NCBI RefSeq assembly: GCF_014898055.3
Contig: NW_023605083.1
Location: 96,745,483-96,809,482 of the forward strand
Length of the DNA stretch: 64,000 bases
Reading direction: 5' to 3'
Source: Talpa occidentalis
Lineage: Eukaryota > Chordata > Mammalia > Eulipotyphla > Talpidae
The stretch's first letter is position 1, and the number at the start of each line of letters is the position of its first letter. Made by a program: the position numbers and the translations under genes. Shown piece after piece: positions 1-10,304 of this stretch. Under the pieces are notes generated by a model. That model saw nothing but the letters and a program-made list of their open reading frames with translations, was not told the origin of the DNA and did not search any database.

Positions 1-739
1 CACTGTTGGTTGCATCCATTCCATTCTTCATTCCCAAGAAAATGCCAATTCCCTTTAGGTCTGTAACAGATCTCAGGAGAATCTGATGCCACCCTCAGTA
101 CCAACGGCTGATCTGAGTTGGCTAATGGTAACCCATCCTCCTTGTTAGTGTCTGGTTCAGGGATGTGCACATGACCTAATTCTGAGCAGGGGCACATAAT
201 GAGGGACCTACCTGGAGGCTTTGGAAAGCTCCTTTTTGTTCCAAAGAAGGCCTTGAGAAGGCTCTCCCAACAGAGGTGAGCAAGCTGTGTTTCGGCTTGA
301 TTGACGCTGGCAGTCATCCAGATTTAGGAAACCAGATCCGGGATTAAGTCAAAACTGTGGTTTGCAGAGAAATAGAAGTGAAGGCTGTGGACCCCTGAAA
401 ATATCATCAGACAACTGGCTCAGCAATACTAAGGCCTGGACACTGCCTTTGGGACTCAGTGAGTTGTGTTGACTGAACACAAACTTATTTAATAGCTCTT
501 TAACCAACTTCAGTTTGCATTTCTGTTGCTTGCAGTCCAAAACACCCTAATTAAATACTAAAATAATGTAGCCAATGTGATAAACCCATGGTAAAAAAAA
601 AGGCAGAAGTTGAGCAAGCAATAAAGTTAGAATTCTAGACGCTAGGAGTTAGGAGATCCTCCGGATGAAGGACAGAATCTCCCCGGGGTAAATAAGCATC
701 ACGGTATCTTTGGCACCAACTGTCTTCATTAACTTAAAT
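1..739. other. Unassigned sequence, no gene seen
   Basis: No long open frame, splice-bounded exon or clear repeat boundary is visible. The part around 150-290 reads like an eroded old interspersed repeat, but I cannot name its family. The rest is ordinary AT-rich single-copy-like DNA with a short A-run near 593. Confidence 0.4.
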
Positions 740-933
740 CAGTGGTTCTTGGGGTGTTGTTCTGAGACCTGCAGCATCAGCAACACCCGGAACCACCCGG
801 AACCTTGTTAGCAATGCAAATTCCTGTGCCTCACCCCAATCCTACTATGTCAGAAATTCTGGAACTGGTAGCCAAGCCATCTGTGATTTAATAAGCCCTC
901 CAGGGGATTCTGATGCGCAAGTGTGAGAACTAT
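740..933 (-). repeat. MER5-like hAT (Charlie-type) non-autonomous DNA transposon
   Basis: The segment opens with CAGTGGTTCTT and ends with GTGTGAGAACTA, a degenerate inverted match to the MER5 termini. Between them the reverse complement of the MER5 body can be followed, including the stretch about a cytosine-rich CCTCACCCCA core and the GGGGATTCTGATGC segment. About 190 bp matches the usual full length of this family. Strand is relative to the consensus as I remember it. Confidence 0.65.
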
Positions 934-935
934 TT

Positions 936-1868
936 CCCTAACTGTACCTAATGGTGAATTTGCCTGGGCAGTTCTCAGTATTAAAGAATAGCACTTGATT
1001 TGAAGGCAGAGTTTAGAACCTGCCATCTTTATCCCAGACTTTGAACTTGGTGCAGGTTCTCTTGCACTCTGTTTGGAGTCACCTAGTAGCACTTCTGGCA
1101 AACAGAATCTTGTGCATGTTGACCTAAAGCCAATTTGGGGTTGATGAGACTCCCTTTACTGCTGTTAAGAAACCAAACTTTCAAAAGCACTGGTCCACCC
1201 TGCAGAGTAAATATGAACAGTTTTATTTGGTACTGGAGGCACATAGAGAAGTGTGGTATTTTCCTACTCTTTAAATTACCACTTCTGGAGAATTTTAAGT
1301 ATAGTTCTGGGCAGGCTAATGATAGGTTTCTAATTAATGTATTTTTTTCTTGCTAAGTAATTTTACAGTTTGAAAAAAAATTTAATACGCAGTAAAGGGT
1401 TTTAATGCTGTATGCTCCATGAAAAATTCTGTAGAGCAACCTGCTCAGAGACAATTATTTTAGCAGTGTTTTGGGAGTGATGAGTATCATTAAACAGTGT
1501 GATTGTGTTAAAGGGGAAGTGTCTTTTATCCAGGGACTCTAACATGTGGTTAGTGTCTCCATAATTAAGCCATTGCCCTTGAAAAAAAGAGGTAATTAGA
1601 AGCAAAGCCAATTAATTCCTTTCAGGTGATTTCCCTTGCATCTCCTCTCCCATTCTAGAAGGGGATTCCAAATGGATTTGAAGGAAACAAGAGGACAGGG
1701 GCTGTTAGATTGTATCAGGTTGCTGTGCCACAGAGAGTTAAATGAAGCTGCAGGACCAGGAGAAGGGAAGGCTCTCTTTCTATGACTGTGCTCCATCCTT
1801 TTTACACCACATTACGGAGCTGTGGCTTCCGGATTAGGTCTAAAACTGAACAGGCAACACTATCAAGC
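936..1868. other. Non-repetitive AT-rich block, candidate conserved non-coding element at about 1320-1625
   Basis: No repeat family is recognised here. Homeodomain-like TAATTA or AATTAA cores occur at 1331, 1562, 1593 and 1611, within about 290 bp. Combined with the lack of repeat signatures, this looks like the composition of many developmental enhancers. Motif clusters of this kind also arise by chance in AT-rich DNA, so this is a weak call. Confidence 0.25.
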
Positions 1869-1871
1869 ACT

Positions 1872-1972
1872 TATCTCCAATGAGTCTCCATTTCATTATC
1901 TGTAAAATAATAATAATTATGCCTTCCTGAGAGCCTGTTATCAGGACTAAATGCAATAACTATAAGAGGAAA
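1872..1972 (+). repeat. MIR fragment (3' part)
   Basis: The run resembling CTCATTATCTGTAAAATAAT, followed by a CTTCCTGAGAG...GGACTAAATGC stretch, is the well-known 3' half of the MIR SINE (the 'cctcagtttcctcatctgtaaaatgg' region and the stretch after it). Only this part is preserved. Confidence 0.6.
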
Positions 1973-2615
1973 AGATTAATAAAGTTGCAGTTCTAGACTC
2001 ATAAGAGACTATGATTATTCTTGGCAAGCACCCACTGATGACTTCTTCCTGGATGTTTGTTTCCATGATCACAACTTCTCAAGGTATACAACGCATCTTT
2101 CTGTACAGAAAAAAAAAAAATCAAGATAACAAAGTCACTGTAGGGTTTTGGGGCTACCTGGCATCAAGTTCTTAAAAGTTTCAAATCTAAGTGACACAAT
2201 TCAAATGAAGAGAGAAGTGTGCTCAGAGTACATATTTAGTCTTGCCAAGGCAAGTATAATGGTGTCAGGGCATGATTTCTAGAGGGTATAAAAATATGTG
2301 AAGAAGTAAGCAATGTCTACAGATTAACAGGTAATAGAGAAAAGAGATAACCAGAGGAAGCCTTAGAATATCAGAAATAAAGGATGAGTTTTTCTCATAT
2401 ATGAAACACGGTCATTCTGTCCTAACAAATGAAAAACTGAACAAACTGAAAAAATCAACAACACTTCTCAAATCTCTATGGAGGCAACCGTCCCAGACTG
2501 GGCAGGTTCATTGTTGATTTGGGCAGATGAAAAGAGAATCTTGGTGCCCTTGGTAGATTTAACAGGCCTTTCATGCTGAAGCAGGAGACCTGGCACAGAA
2601 GTAGACCAGCAGGTA
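1973..2615. other. Unassigned sequence, no gene seen
   Basis: AT-rich, with a 13-base A-run near 2108. No terminal repeats, target duplications or open frames of note were seen. Confidence 0.4.
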
Positions 2616-2620
2616 TGCAC

Positions 2621-2676
2621 GCAGGCAGGCAGGGAGGCTGGGAGGCTGGGAGGCTGGGAGGCTGGGAGGCAGGCAG
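2621..2676 (+). repeat. Minisatellite-like (GGAGGCTG)n tract
   Basis: Four perfect tandem copies of GGAGGCTG run from 2633 to 2664, with a fifth variant copy (GGAGGCAG) ending at 2672. The tract is flanked on both sides by GCAGGCAG-type units. It is G-rich on the + strand and probably length-variable between individuals. Confidence 0.85.
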
Positions 2677-2850
2677 CAACCGCACTTCCCAGCCCCTGTG
2701 ATCTCCATGCTCTCTGGCTTCTGTTCTTTCTCTTCAGCTTCTCAGGCTAGTCTCCATGTTTATATATGTACATGCTCCATGCTCGGCCCGGATGTCCAAA
2801 ATCACAGGAGTGTGTGCCCCGTGCCTGCATTCCCAAGTGCTTTTTGCAAT
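2661..2850 (+). repeat. Unknown segment, copy A of a diverged local duplication
   Basis: Begins with GGGAGGCAGGCAGCAAC and then CTCCCAGCCCC-like sequence. It ends with a stretch (2768-2831) in which TGTACATGCTCCATGCTCGG is followed by ATCACAGGAGTGTGTGCCCC. The same order of motifs recurs about 400 bp downstream (copy B) at clearly lower identity. I do not recognise the family. Confidence 0.45.
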
Positions 2851-3059
2851 AACACATTATCATATGTGGGCGACAAAACTTGGGAAGAAAGCAAAGCCAC
2901 AGCTGGCCATGGTAGAAGCTGGTGGTGGAAGGTTCTTGTGCAAGTATGCAGAAGGCAGGCTCACTGTCGATTGGAGTAACAGGGTAAAGGGAGTTTGGAA
3001 CCCTCAGTGGATTTTTACAGGGCTTTAATGCTCTCCTAGGGAACCAGGTACACAGACAC

Positions 3060-3380
3060 ACCAGGAGGGGGGTGGGAGGCAGGCAGCAACAGAAACTCCC
3101 AGCCCCCACATAAATGCTTGTGTTATGTCTCTGGCCCCGCTCTGGCATTCTCAGTCTCATGTGGGCTCATGGTCTCACCTCAAAGTGGTCCTCGTGCTGC
3201 CACTGCTGCTGCTGCCTTTATTCCTGTCCTCTAGGCACAGGTGCGAATGTTTACACATGTGCACACCCTGTACTCTCTGGGCCTGAGCGTCTAATTACAG
3301 GTGTTGTACACTGTGCCCACATGCCTTAGCCCCAGCATCCACACAACCAGTGGGAAGGCAAAAAAAAAAAAAAAAAAAAA
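3060..3380 (+). repeat. Unknown segment, copy B of the local duplication, ending in an A-run
   Basis: Shares GGGAGGCAGGCAGCAAC at 3074-3090 and the later TACTCTCTGGGCCTGAG / ATTACAGGTGTTGTACACTG / GCCCACATGCC series with copy A. It ends in a 21-base A-run at 3360-3380, as a retroposed sequence would, although no target duplication was found. It also contains a short CTG-rich stretch near 3200. Divergence from copy A is large. Confidence 0.4.
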
Positions 3381-4506
3381 GGCCCGATAACTTCATTTGC
3401 CCTACACTGGTGACAAAGAGTCCGAGTAACTCCAATTTCCTTACAATCTTTCAGAGAAGTAAGACCATAGGTCAAATAGTTGCCTCAAAACTGGAACAGG
3501 AAGATGCAGAGAACCACAATTTACCAGAGCAAACCCTTTCTGGAAACCAGTGTCAAGGTAGGAAACCGAAATTGTAATTGATGAGTTGCTGGAGGCTCCA
3601 TGTGGACAAGTCTGAGAGATAACAACTCCAGGAAGGCCAGCCGTGGGCAGCACTCACTGAGTTTTACCTTCAGGGCCTTTATTGGGTGCTCACAGTAAAT
3701 ATCAGAGAGAAAACTCCTTGTCCTCCCAGCAGATGGGAGGAGAAATGGACTCATATGAAATATGTCTTAGCATTTTGTTTTTAATAACAGGATTTGATCT
3801 TTGAAGAAAATATTTTACCAGAGCCTAACCTGCTAAGGTGTTTTGTCAGCACCTAACTGACCTGAAGAAAAGGAAATATTCAATGCCAAGCCCCCTCCAG
3901 TCCTTCTTTTCTGCCTAAGATGGAGAAAAAACTGTGAAGTTCAAGTCCATGGCACAACTTCCCTGAAAGACCAACAACAAATCACAGGGCTACAGAATCC
4001 TTCCCCTCCCACACACTTCACTGCTGCATTACTATTGGCCTATTTACCTCAGTTCCTTTTATTCAGCACATCATATACACCTTTCAGGAAAAAATTACAA
4101 AGCATGCTAAAAGGAAAAATCTAGTTTGAAGAGCCTGAACAAAATCAGAACCGGAATCAGTTATGGCAGGAATGTCAGAATTAACAGACAAGGAATTTTA
4201 AAACATCATGATTAATATGCTAAGGTCTTTAGTGAAAAAGCAGAGAACATGTAATCAGGTGAATAATGAAATCAGGGAGATAAAATGTCTAAGAAAGAAT
4301 GAAAATGAAATGCTAGAGATCAAAAGCACTGAAACAAAATGAAAAATTCTTTTGATGGCTTCATGAGTAGACTGGACACCACTGAGGAACTATCTCTTAG
4401 CTTGAGGATATGACTGTCATGACTCTAAATCTTAATCCACGGTACCCTGTTTCTTTGGATACATTTTTATTTTTCATCTCTAAAACAGGAATTAACATTT
4501 TCAGAG
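3381..4506. other. Unassigned sequence, no gene seen
   Basis: Non-repetitive or heavily eroded. The stretch 4200-4380 (repeated AAATCAGGGAGATAAAATG-like purine-rich runs) resembles old LINE-like coding remnants but cannot be assigned. Confidence 0.35.
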
Positions 4507-4514
4507 TTCAAGAT

Positions 4515-4742
4515 CAAGGGGTGCCAACTTTTTCTCTAAAGGACCAGAGAGAAAAGATTTTATTTTGCAAACCATAGGGTCTCTAATGCAATTACTCAAT
4601 GCTGCCATTGTAGCCCACAAACAGCCATAGACAATATGAAACACATGGTCTAATCTGTGCTTCAATAAAACTTTATTCATAAAAGCCAGCAGTGGGCAAG
4701 ATTTGGCCTTTTGGCCCATAACTGTAATTTTGCCATGTCCTG
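4515..4742. repeat. hAT-type non-autonomous DNA transposon, near full length
   Basis: The ends CAAGGGGTGCCA and TGCCATGTCCTG are imperfect inverted repeats of the CAGGGGTCGGCA type. Inside are the familiar TTTTTCTCTAAAGGACCAGAG, GCTGCCATTGTAGC and CAATAAAACTTTATTCATAA blocks of a common mammalian hAT/Charlie element. The flanks TTCAAGAT and GTTTAGAT are a degenerate 8-bp target duplication (5 of 8 match). A longer relative is broken up at 27.9-29.0 kb. Confidence 0.7.
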
Positions 4743-7700
4743 GTTTAGATTTTATTTTTGGAAAGTTCCTGCAGAATGTTTTTCATTCCGTAAAATGAAA
4801 ATGATTGATCTTTATCTTTATTCATAAACAAAACCACTTTTTAGCTCATTCTGTATTTTATTATAGAGCATTTTAAATATCGTCAAATGTGTTCATTTGG
4901 TCATAGATCTGGAAACACATCGCAGACTTTTTCTACACAGTGCTGCAGTGTAATCACCCTAAACACCTGCAATAAATATTTCTTCAGTTCTGACCTTTCT
5001 AGATAATGATCTATGTGACAGAATAGCTCCACAGATACTCATTTCATCCCTATAGGGACACTAAACACTCTAATTAATGAATCCTGTAATTAAACCTTTT
5101 CCTTCACCCTGAACTTTAGCTAAGAATATAAGGACAGACACATTGAAAATGAATCAAACTTGCGTTTTTCGTTATGTTGGAGAGCAGATAAGCCTTCAGA
5201 ATGCAGTCTATCCCCAGATTTCTCAAGAGGGAAGGGAGTCACCCCCACTATCATGTAGAAGGTATGGGATACATGTTCATGAGTAAAAGGAAGAATGAGC
5301 ATCAGGTTAGGCAAGAGCTAACGGCCAATGGACCATGGGTTTAATATAACCCAAAGAGATGTCACTTGGCATTCATTGTAGTTTTAAACAATTTAAGTAA
5401 CCACTAAAAGGTCATAACATTTTTACATTGAAAAAAAAAAACAAATTTCAAGCTTATCTTTAAAAAAAAAAATGGTATATCTGGCAAAATGGGAACCAAA
5501 TTATTCCAGGGCAATAACATGGTAGAGCTGAAGTGTCAGTTGCCAGTTTTTACTGTTTTCATATTAATATTTATAGCAAAGAAGTATTTTTCTGTGTCTT
5601 TTCCCAACCAAAATTTGGAAAATAAAGGATTGATAAAGCTATGTAATTTAAGGAAAAAATGTGAGAACTCATTTCCTCCTGCTTGTCTGGCTACTGTAAG
5701 CATTTGAATTTTTCCCATTTCAGGAAAAAGAGTGTAGAGCCAGGAAAAATGGGTTCAAGTTCTAATCTTCAATCTAATTTAGTTCAAGGAGAAATCTGAG
5801 CAAGACATAGACCCCATTTTAGCTTCAATTTATCTCCCTACCTTATAAGAACTTAATATTGTGTGAGTCGGTGTGTTTGAATTGTGAAGAAAAAAATAAA
5901 TAATTGGAAGGATATCAGATATCATGGAATTTGACATCAATTCAGGTTCAATAAATGATAAGGAGCTAAGGCACTTCAAGAAGACTGACACCAGTAACTA
6001 CAGAAACAGACCAATAGAGAGAGCAAAATTGGGCAATAATGCAGGGATAGATGAATACCAGTCATTTTATTGGCCTTTGGATTCTTGTTCAATATTCAAA
6101 GTGACTACACTTATAGGATAGGTGGGCTTTTCACTGGTTGTATCAAGTAAGAAAGCAGACAGATTTGAGAGAATGAGCCCATGATCCCTTTGATCTTCTA
6201 TTGCACAATAGACATCTGGATTTATAGTCCTATCAAGACTGTGTAGCACGGGGGAGAGATAATTCCTCATAAGAAGATTGGGCTACTTTTTTGAATAGTA
6301 TATGTTGCACAGGTCAAAAACCAAAATAAATATCACCACTGAATTACATTTTTATTTGAAATCTAAATATGAAAGACATAATAGTGTGCAGCCGTTCTAT
6401 TGTAGCAGTAGTAAAAAATCAAGAGCCCTGTCTACTCTCTGACCCACATTCTGCCTTAGTCCCAAAGTTCTTCTGCTGACCAGGATCTCCATGAAACTCA
6501 AGGTAAAACCACAGTACAAGATAGTCTATGAGATTGCTCGAAGCTGCAGTTTTGTGATTTGAATGGCAGAAAAATTACTTGAGTTTCCACTGGTTGACTT
6601 GGCCTAGAGACTCTAACTAGACAATGCCTGCAAGATAAATCTTGACAGCCAATTGAGCCATGAGAACTGTTCCCCAGGGAAGTGCAATGGCACCAGTTAA
6701 TCATTCCCCCTGACTACTGATGAGAGGGACTGACTTCCAGGTTACTACAATCAGAGGTGGAATTGGGAACAATGACCTCAATGTCAGCAGCTGAAGGGCT
6801 GATTATTAACCCTGCACCCCTGGATCCTCAACACATACCTCTACTGTTGAATTACTAAGAACATCCCTCTGGCTCACCTCTCTCTTGTGGATTATCTATC
6901 TTCATCTTTTGTTTAACATGGGAATTCGAGAGAGGAAGAAAAAAGCCCTCCTGTCCTCTTAGTCTGAATGATCAGCAGGAAGAACTGAGGAATGTGAGAA
7001 TAAATATCAGATTTACCAGATTTGTTTTGAATAACCAGCTGCTCAGGGTAGCAAACAGCTGGAAACACATTATGAAACTATTCCAGCATTAAAACAGAGC
7101 TATGCTCGTAGCATCCCCAGTAGTGCAAAAAGTCCCAGTTGTAGAAATTAGTGATTTGAAGATTTTCAATTTTTTTTTCCACTCTGAAAAAATCTCAATG
7201 GGAGATTCCATCATTCTGTTTAACAAGGCTCTTTCAGCGCTGATGTTTATGTAGAAGGACACTGGGCACTTCACTGGCAGATAAACATTTAATGAACTTT
7301 GCAAAACCCTTGCAAAGGTGTTTATTTATTTTTTTATCTTAATCTTTTCTTCACACATGACTCTGACTCTTCCAGATGAATCATCAGTAACAAATCTCAC
7401 CATCTCAGTGGGAACTGCACCATATAAACATGGTATTCTTGGGATGCCCTGTGTTTTTATTTGCTAAATCTGCCAGTCCTAGTCTGAAGGCCTCAGGAAA
7501 AGTGAATGGAAACTTCTAGTAGAATTGGGAGTAGAAAGGAATCATGGTCATCCATCCAGCTCTCGTTCTTTTTACCACACTTAATTTTTCTTAAGGTACA
7601 CCAATTTCCACTCTCTTTCTATGTGATTTGGGCAGACATATGAGCTAGATCTCCCAGTCAGAGGTATCCTTCTCCCTAATCATGGCGATTGCCACAAATA

Positions 7701-8149
7701 TGGTGGTCTGACTCAGCCAACCCAAGTCAGTGTTCCATAACTTCCGTATGACTTTGGGGGAAGAGGTACCCTTTATACTCAGGTCACCAGAAGATAGGCT
7801 GCAAACCTGGGGCTTCTGGTGTCCTCTTAACCATCATATGTGAAAGATCTCCCTAAATAAAGTCAACAAGGAGAACAGAACCTAGAAGTGAAGAGAGACC
7901 AAGTCTGAGTCAGTCCTCTGATATGGGCGTGCCTATAACCTGCTCATTGCATTATTATGATGCCAATCAGTTGGTTCCTTTTTTCAGATTACACAAATTT
8001 GAGTTCATTTTCTGCCATGTGCCCCCAAAGAAGTCCTGAAAAATAAAAATAATGGTCTGGGTTGAGAAGCTGAAATCAAAAGATAAGCTTTCACCTGCCT
8101 GACCATGAAATTTTTTAGTTGTGAGAAACAGTTCTTCTGAATGCCCTTG
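4743..8149. other. Long repeat-poor stretch, no gene seen
   Basis: About 3.4 kb with no TSD-flanked insertion. A possible MIR remnant lies around 5740-5860 (the GGGTTCAAGTTCTAATC region followed by a CCTACCTTATAAG tail). Short A-runs occur at 5430 and 5461. No exon-like open frame with splice signals was found. Such repeat-poor AT-rich DNA is common in gene deserts. Confidence 0.35.
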
Positions 8150-8362
8150 TATTTAATTCTTCCCAACAGTTATCGTTGACCTCCACTATTCCTAATTCTA
8201 TATCCCCTTCTTTGGACCCCTTCATAGCTTGTCCTTTTATCGTAACTCTTCTCATGCATTATAGCTATTTATATTTTTAGCCCTCCCAGATGTTTTATTT
8301 GTCTTTGTATTCGCAGCCATGACCTGGCATAGATGAGGTGCTGAATCAACTTGTCAAATTAA
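8150..8362 (+). repeat. L2 LINE 3' fragment
   Basis: Follows the L2 3'-end order: a CCCTTGTATTTAATTC-like stretch, then a TTTATTTGTCTTTGTATTCGC region, then a 'CCTGGCATAGATGAGGTGCTGAAT' equivalent just before the end. Divergence is high, as expected for L2. Confidence 0.5.
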
Positions 8363-10002
8363 ATTGACTAGTAGACAGGCTGTGATGAGGATACATTCGG
8401 AAACTATGTTGGACCCCAGTTTTGGCATATGCTACAAAGGAGAAAAAGCTGTGGAGGAGACAATTGACCCAAATATCAAGAGCCAATTGATTCCACCCAC
8501 CATCTTTGCATGTGCTGAATGGGGATTAAGCTTTGACTTTGTGTTTGATCTAGCCCTCAATGTCATCACATTTTATTTTGCCAAGTTAATATGTACCACA
8601 TACACTATTTGATTTACACTTGCATGCTAGAGTTCAGTAATAATGGCCATTTCCAGGTCACTTCCTTTCTTTTGTGTAATTCTCATAACTGGAAGAAAGG
8701 AAATAATTGGTTCATTTTGGCGATGGCCCTTAATTATTGGGAACTACTATGAAGAAAACAGAAAGATGTATTATACAGATGGCACATAATAGGATGGAAT
8801 CTAGTATTGAGTGAGCTGAAATGAATGACAGCCCCAAAGGTATAAAGTGTGGCTCAGAGGATAGAGTTCTGCTTGTATGAAGAATCAGCAGTCCTGGATC
8901 TCCCATCACTTAATAGAAGGGTCCTGAGTCAGTTGTATGGCTGTGTCTGTGAGGACAAGGATGAAAGGCAAACATCAGTCATGCTGAGGAGTTTTGAATG
9001 ATGTGATTCTTGGCCTCCCATTCAGACCTGATGCCCTAAAGACGCAGCCCCTAAACACATGACATCTGACTTTGTCTCGGTGTGCGTCTTTGTAGACTGG
9101 CAGAGACGTGTCTTTTGAACTCCCTTGTGCTTCATTTAACTATGATGAAAATCACTCCCCCTCTCAAATTAAACTGACTACAGGCACCACACACTCTACA
9201 GGGGGCCTCAGCCTGGCCTAATAATCTCACATTATTCATTCCTATGAGGCGAATTTCCAATAACCAACCTGACTGTTAATCTAGCAAAACAGAGTGATAG
9301 TTCTAAATTCATCAATTAACAATAACAGAAGCCTTAATCTGGCAAGAATCTCTCTCAAATCAGACAGATCAACACTTTGAAGTGGCATGGAGGTGCCAGG
9401 GAGCTCAGGTTCAGAGGATTCCTTTGTATGGGTAGCCTCTCATCTTGCGAAGACACTACAAGCAATGTCAACAGCTGTCTGAGACTCTTGACTAGAAGCT
9501 GCCACCGTTGTAGCTCTGAGATAAAAAAAAAAAAAGCTAACCCCCCTTTAGAACTGCCCATCATCTGTTTTCTCTGGAAGATTTGCTTACCAGTTAGTAA
9601 AATTGTCCTGAGCAGCAGTGACAGGGGGTAATTACAGAGGAAGAGAGTTCCTGACAACAATTATTTTAAATAAAGAAGAGCAAAACAGAGGGAAGAAAAA
9701 ATGCTTCAAAGGATGGACTTCAAATAGCTGTAAAGGAGCTTCCTGGCATGAGTTTATATAGTGTCCATTTCCTGGTCTAAAGGAATGGTCGGGATAAGAT
9801 CAATTCTTAGGAGACAGGCTCTTCTGACTGCTGCAATTCCACAGATCCTGGACAGATCCCAAAGAATGTGAAGCCCTAGTGGAGGAGAGCATGTGTCTGT
9901 GAGTGTCCCTTTTCTTCACAGAATCAAAAGCTCATACGTATTGGAATCACATTCAAAGCCACACAGTCTTCTACCCAACACAGCTCCTCTTGTTGGCTAG
10001 TC
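8363..10002. other. Repeat-poor block with three spaced TAATCT motifs
   Basis: No gene or clear repeat is visible. Within 9215-9345, TAATCT (the core recognised by K50 homeodomain proteins such as OTX and PITX) occurs at 9222, 9277 and 9335, about one motif every 55-58 bp. An ATTAACAATAAC stretch between them is SOX-like. A 12-base A-run sits at 9524-9535. A candidate regulatory element by inference only. Confidence 0.25.
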
Positions 10003-10012
10003 CTGCTTTAAC

Positions 10013-10292
10013 ATTTTTTTTTAAAAAATTTTTTTAGATTTATTTAATGCATACAAGAATTGGGGTACAGGCCAGAGGTGCGGGGTTGAGAGGATTCACC
10101 AGAGACCGAGTGGGGAATAGAACAGGCAGACTGACTGAAATACACTGCTGAGGGGAACAGCAGGTGAGTCAGGAAAGGTCTGCTGTGCCATGCAGGTATC
10201 GCCCTGGCTGGCTGGGGATCGAATTAGTGCTCAGAGGCTGCAGGCAGCTTCACAGTGCTGTGCTTAGCCCCTTGCACCACCAGGGAGGCCCA
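10013..10292 (-). repeat. tRNA-derived SINE, subfamily B (oldest-looking copy)
   Basis: Minus-strand copy: the A/T-rich tail lies at the left (about 10013-10040) and the tRNA-like head with GGGAGGCC at the right. Direct repeats CTGCTTTAAC at 10003-10012 and 10295-10304 are a perfect 10-bp target duplication. It carries the subfamily-B words (GGGGTACAGGCCAGAGGTGC, GAGAGGATTCACC) and is more diverged from the other copies than most. Confidence 0.93.
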
Positions 10293-10304
10293 GACTGCTT
10301 TAAC

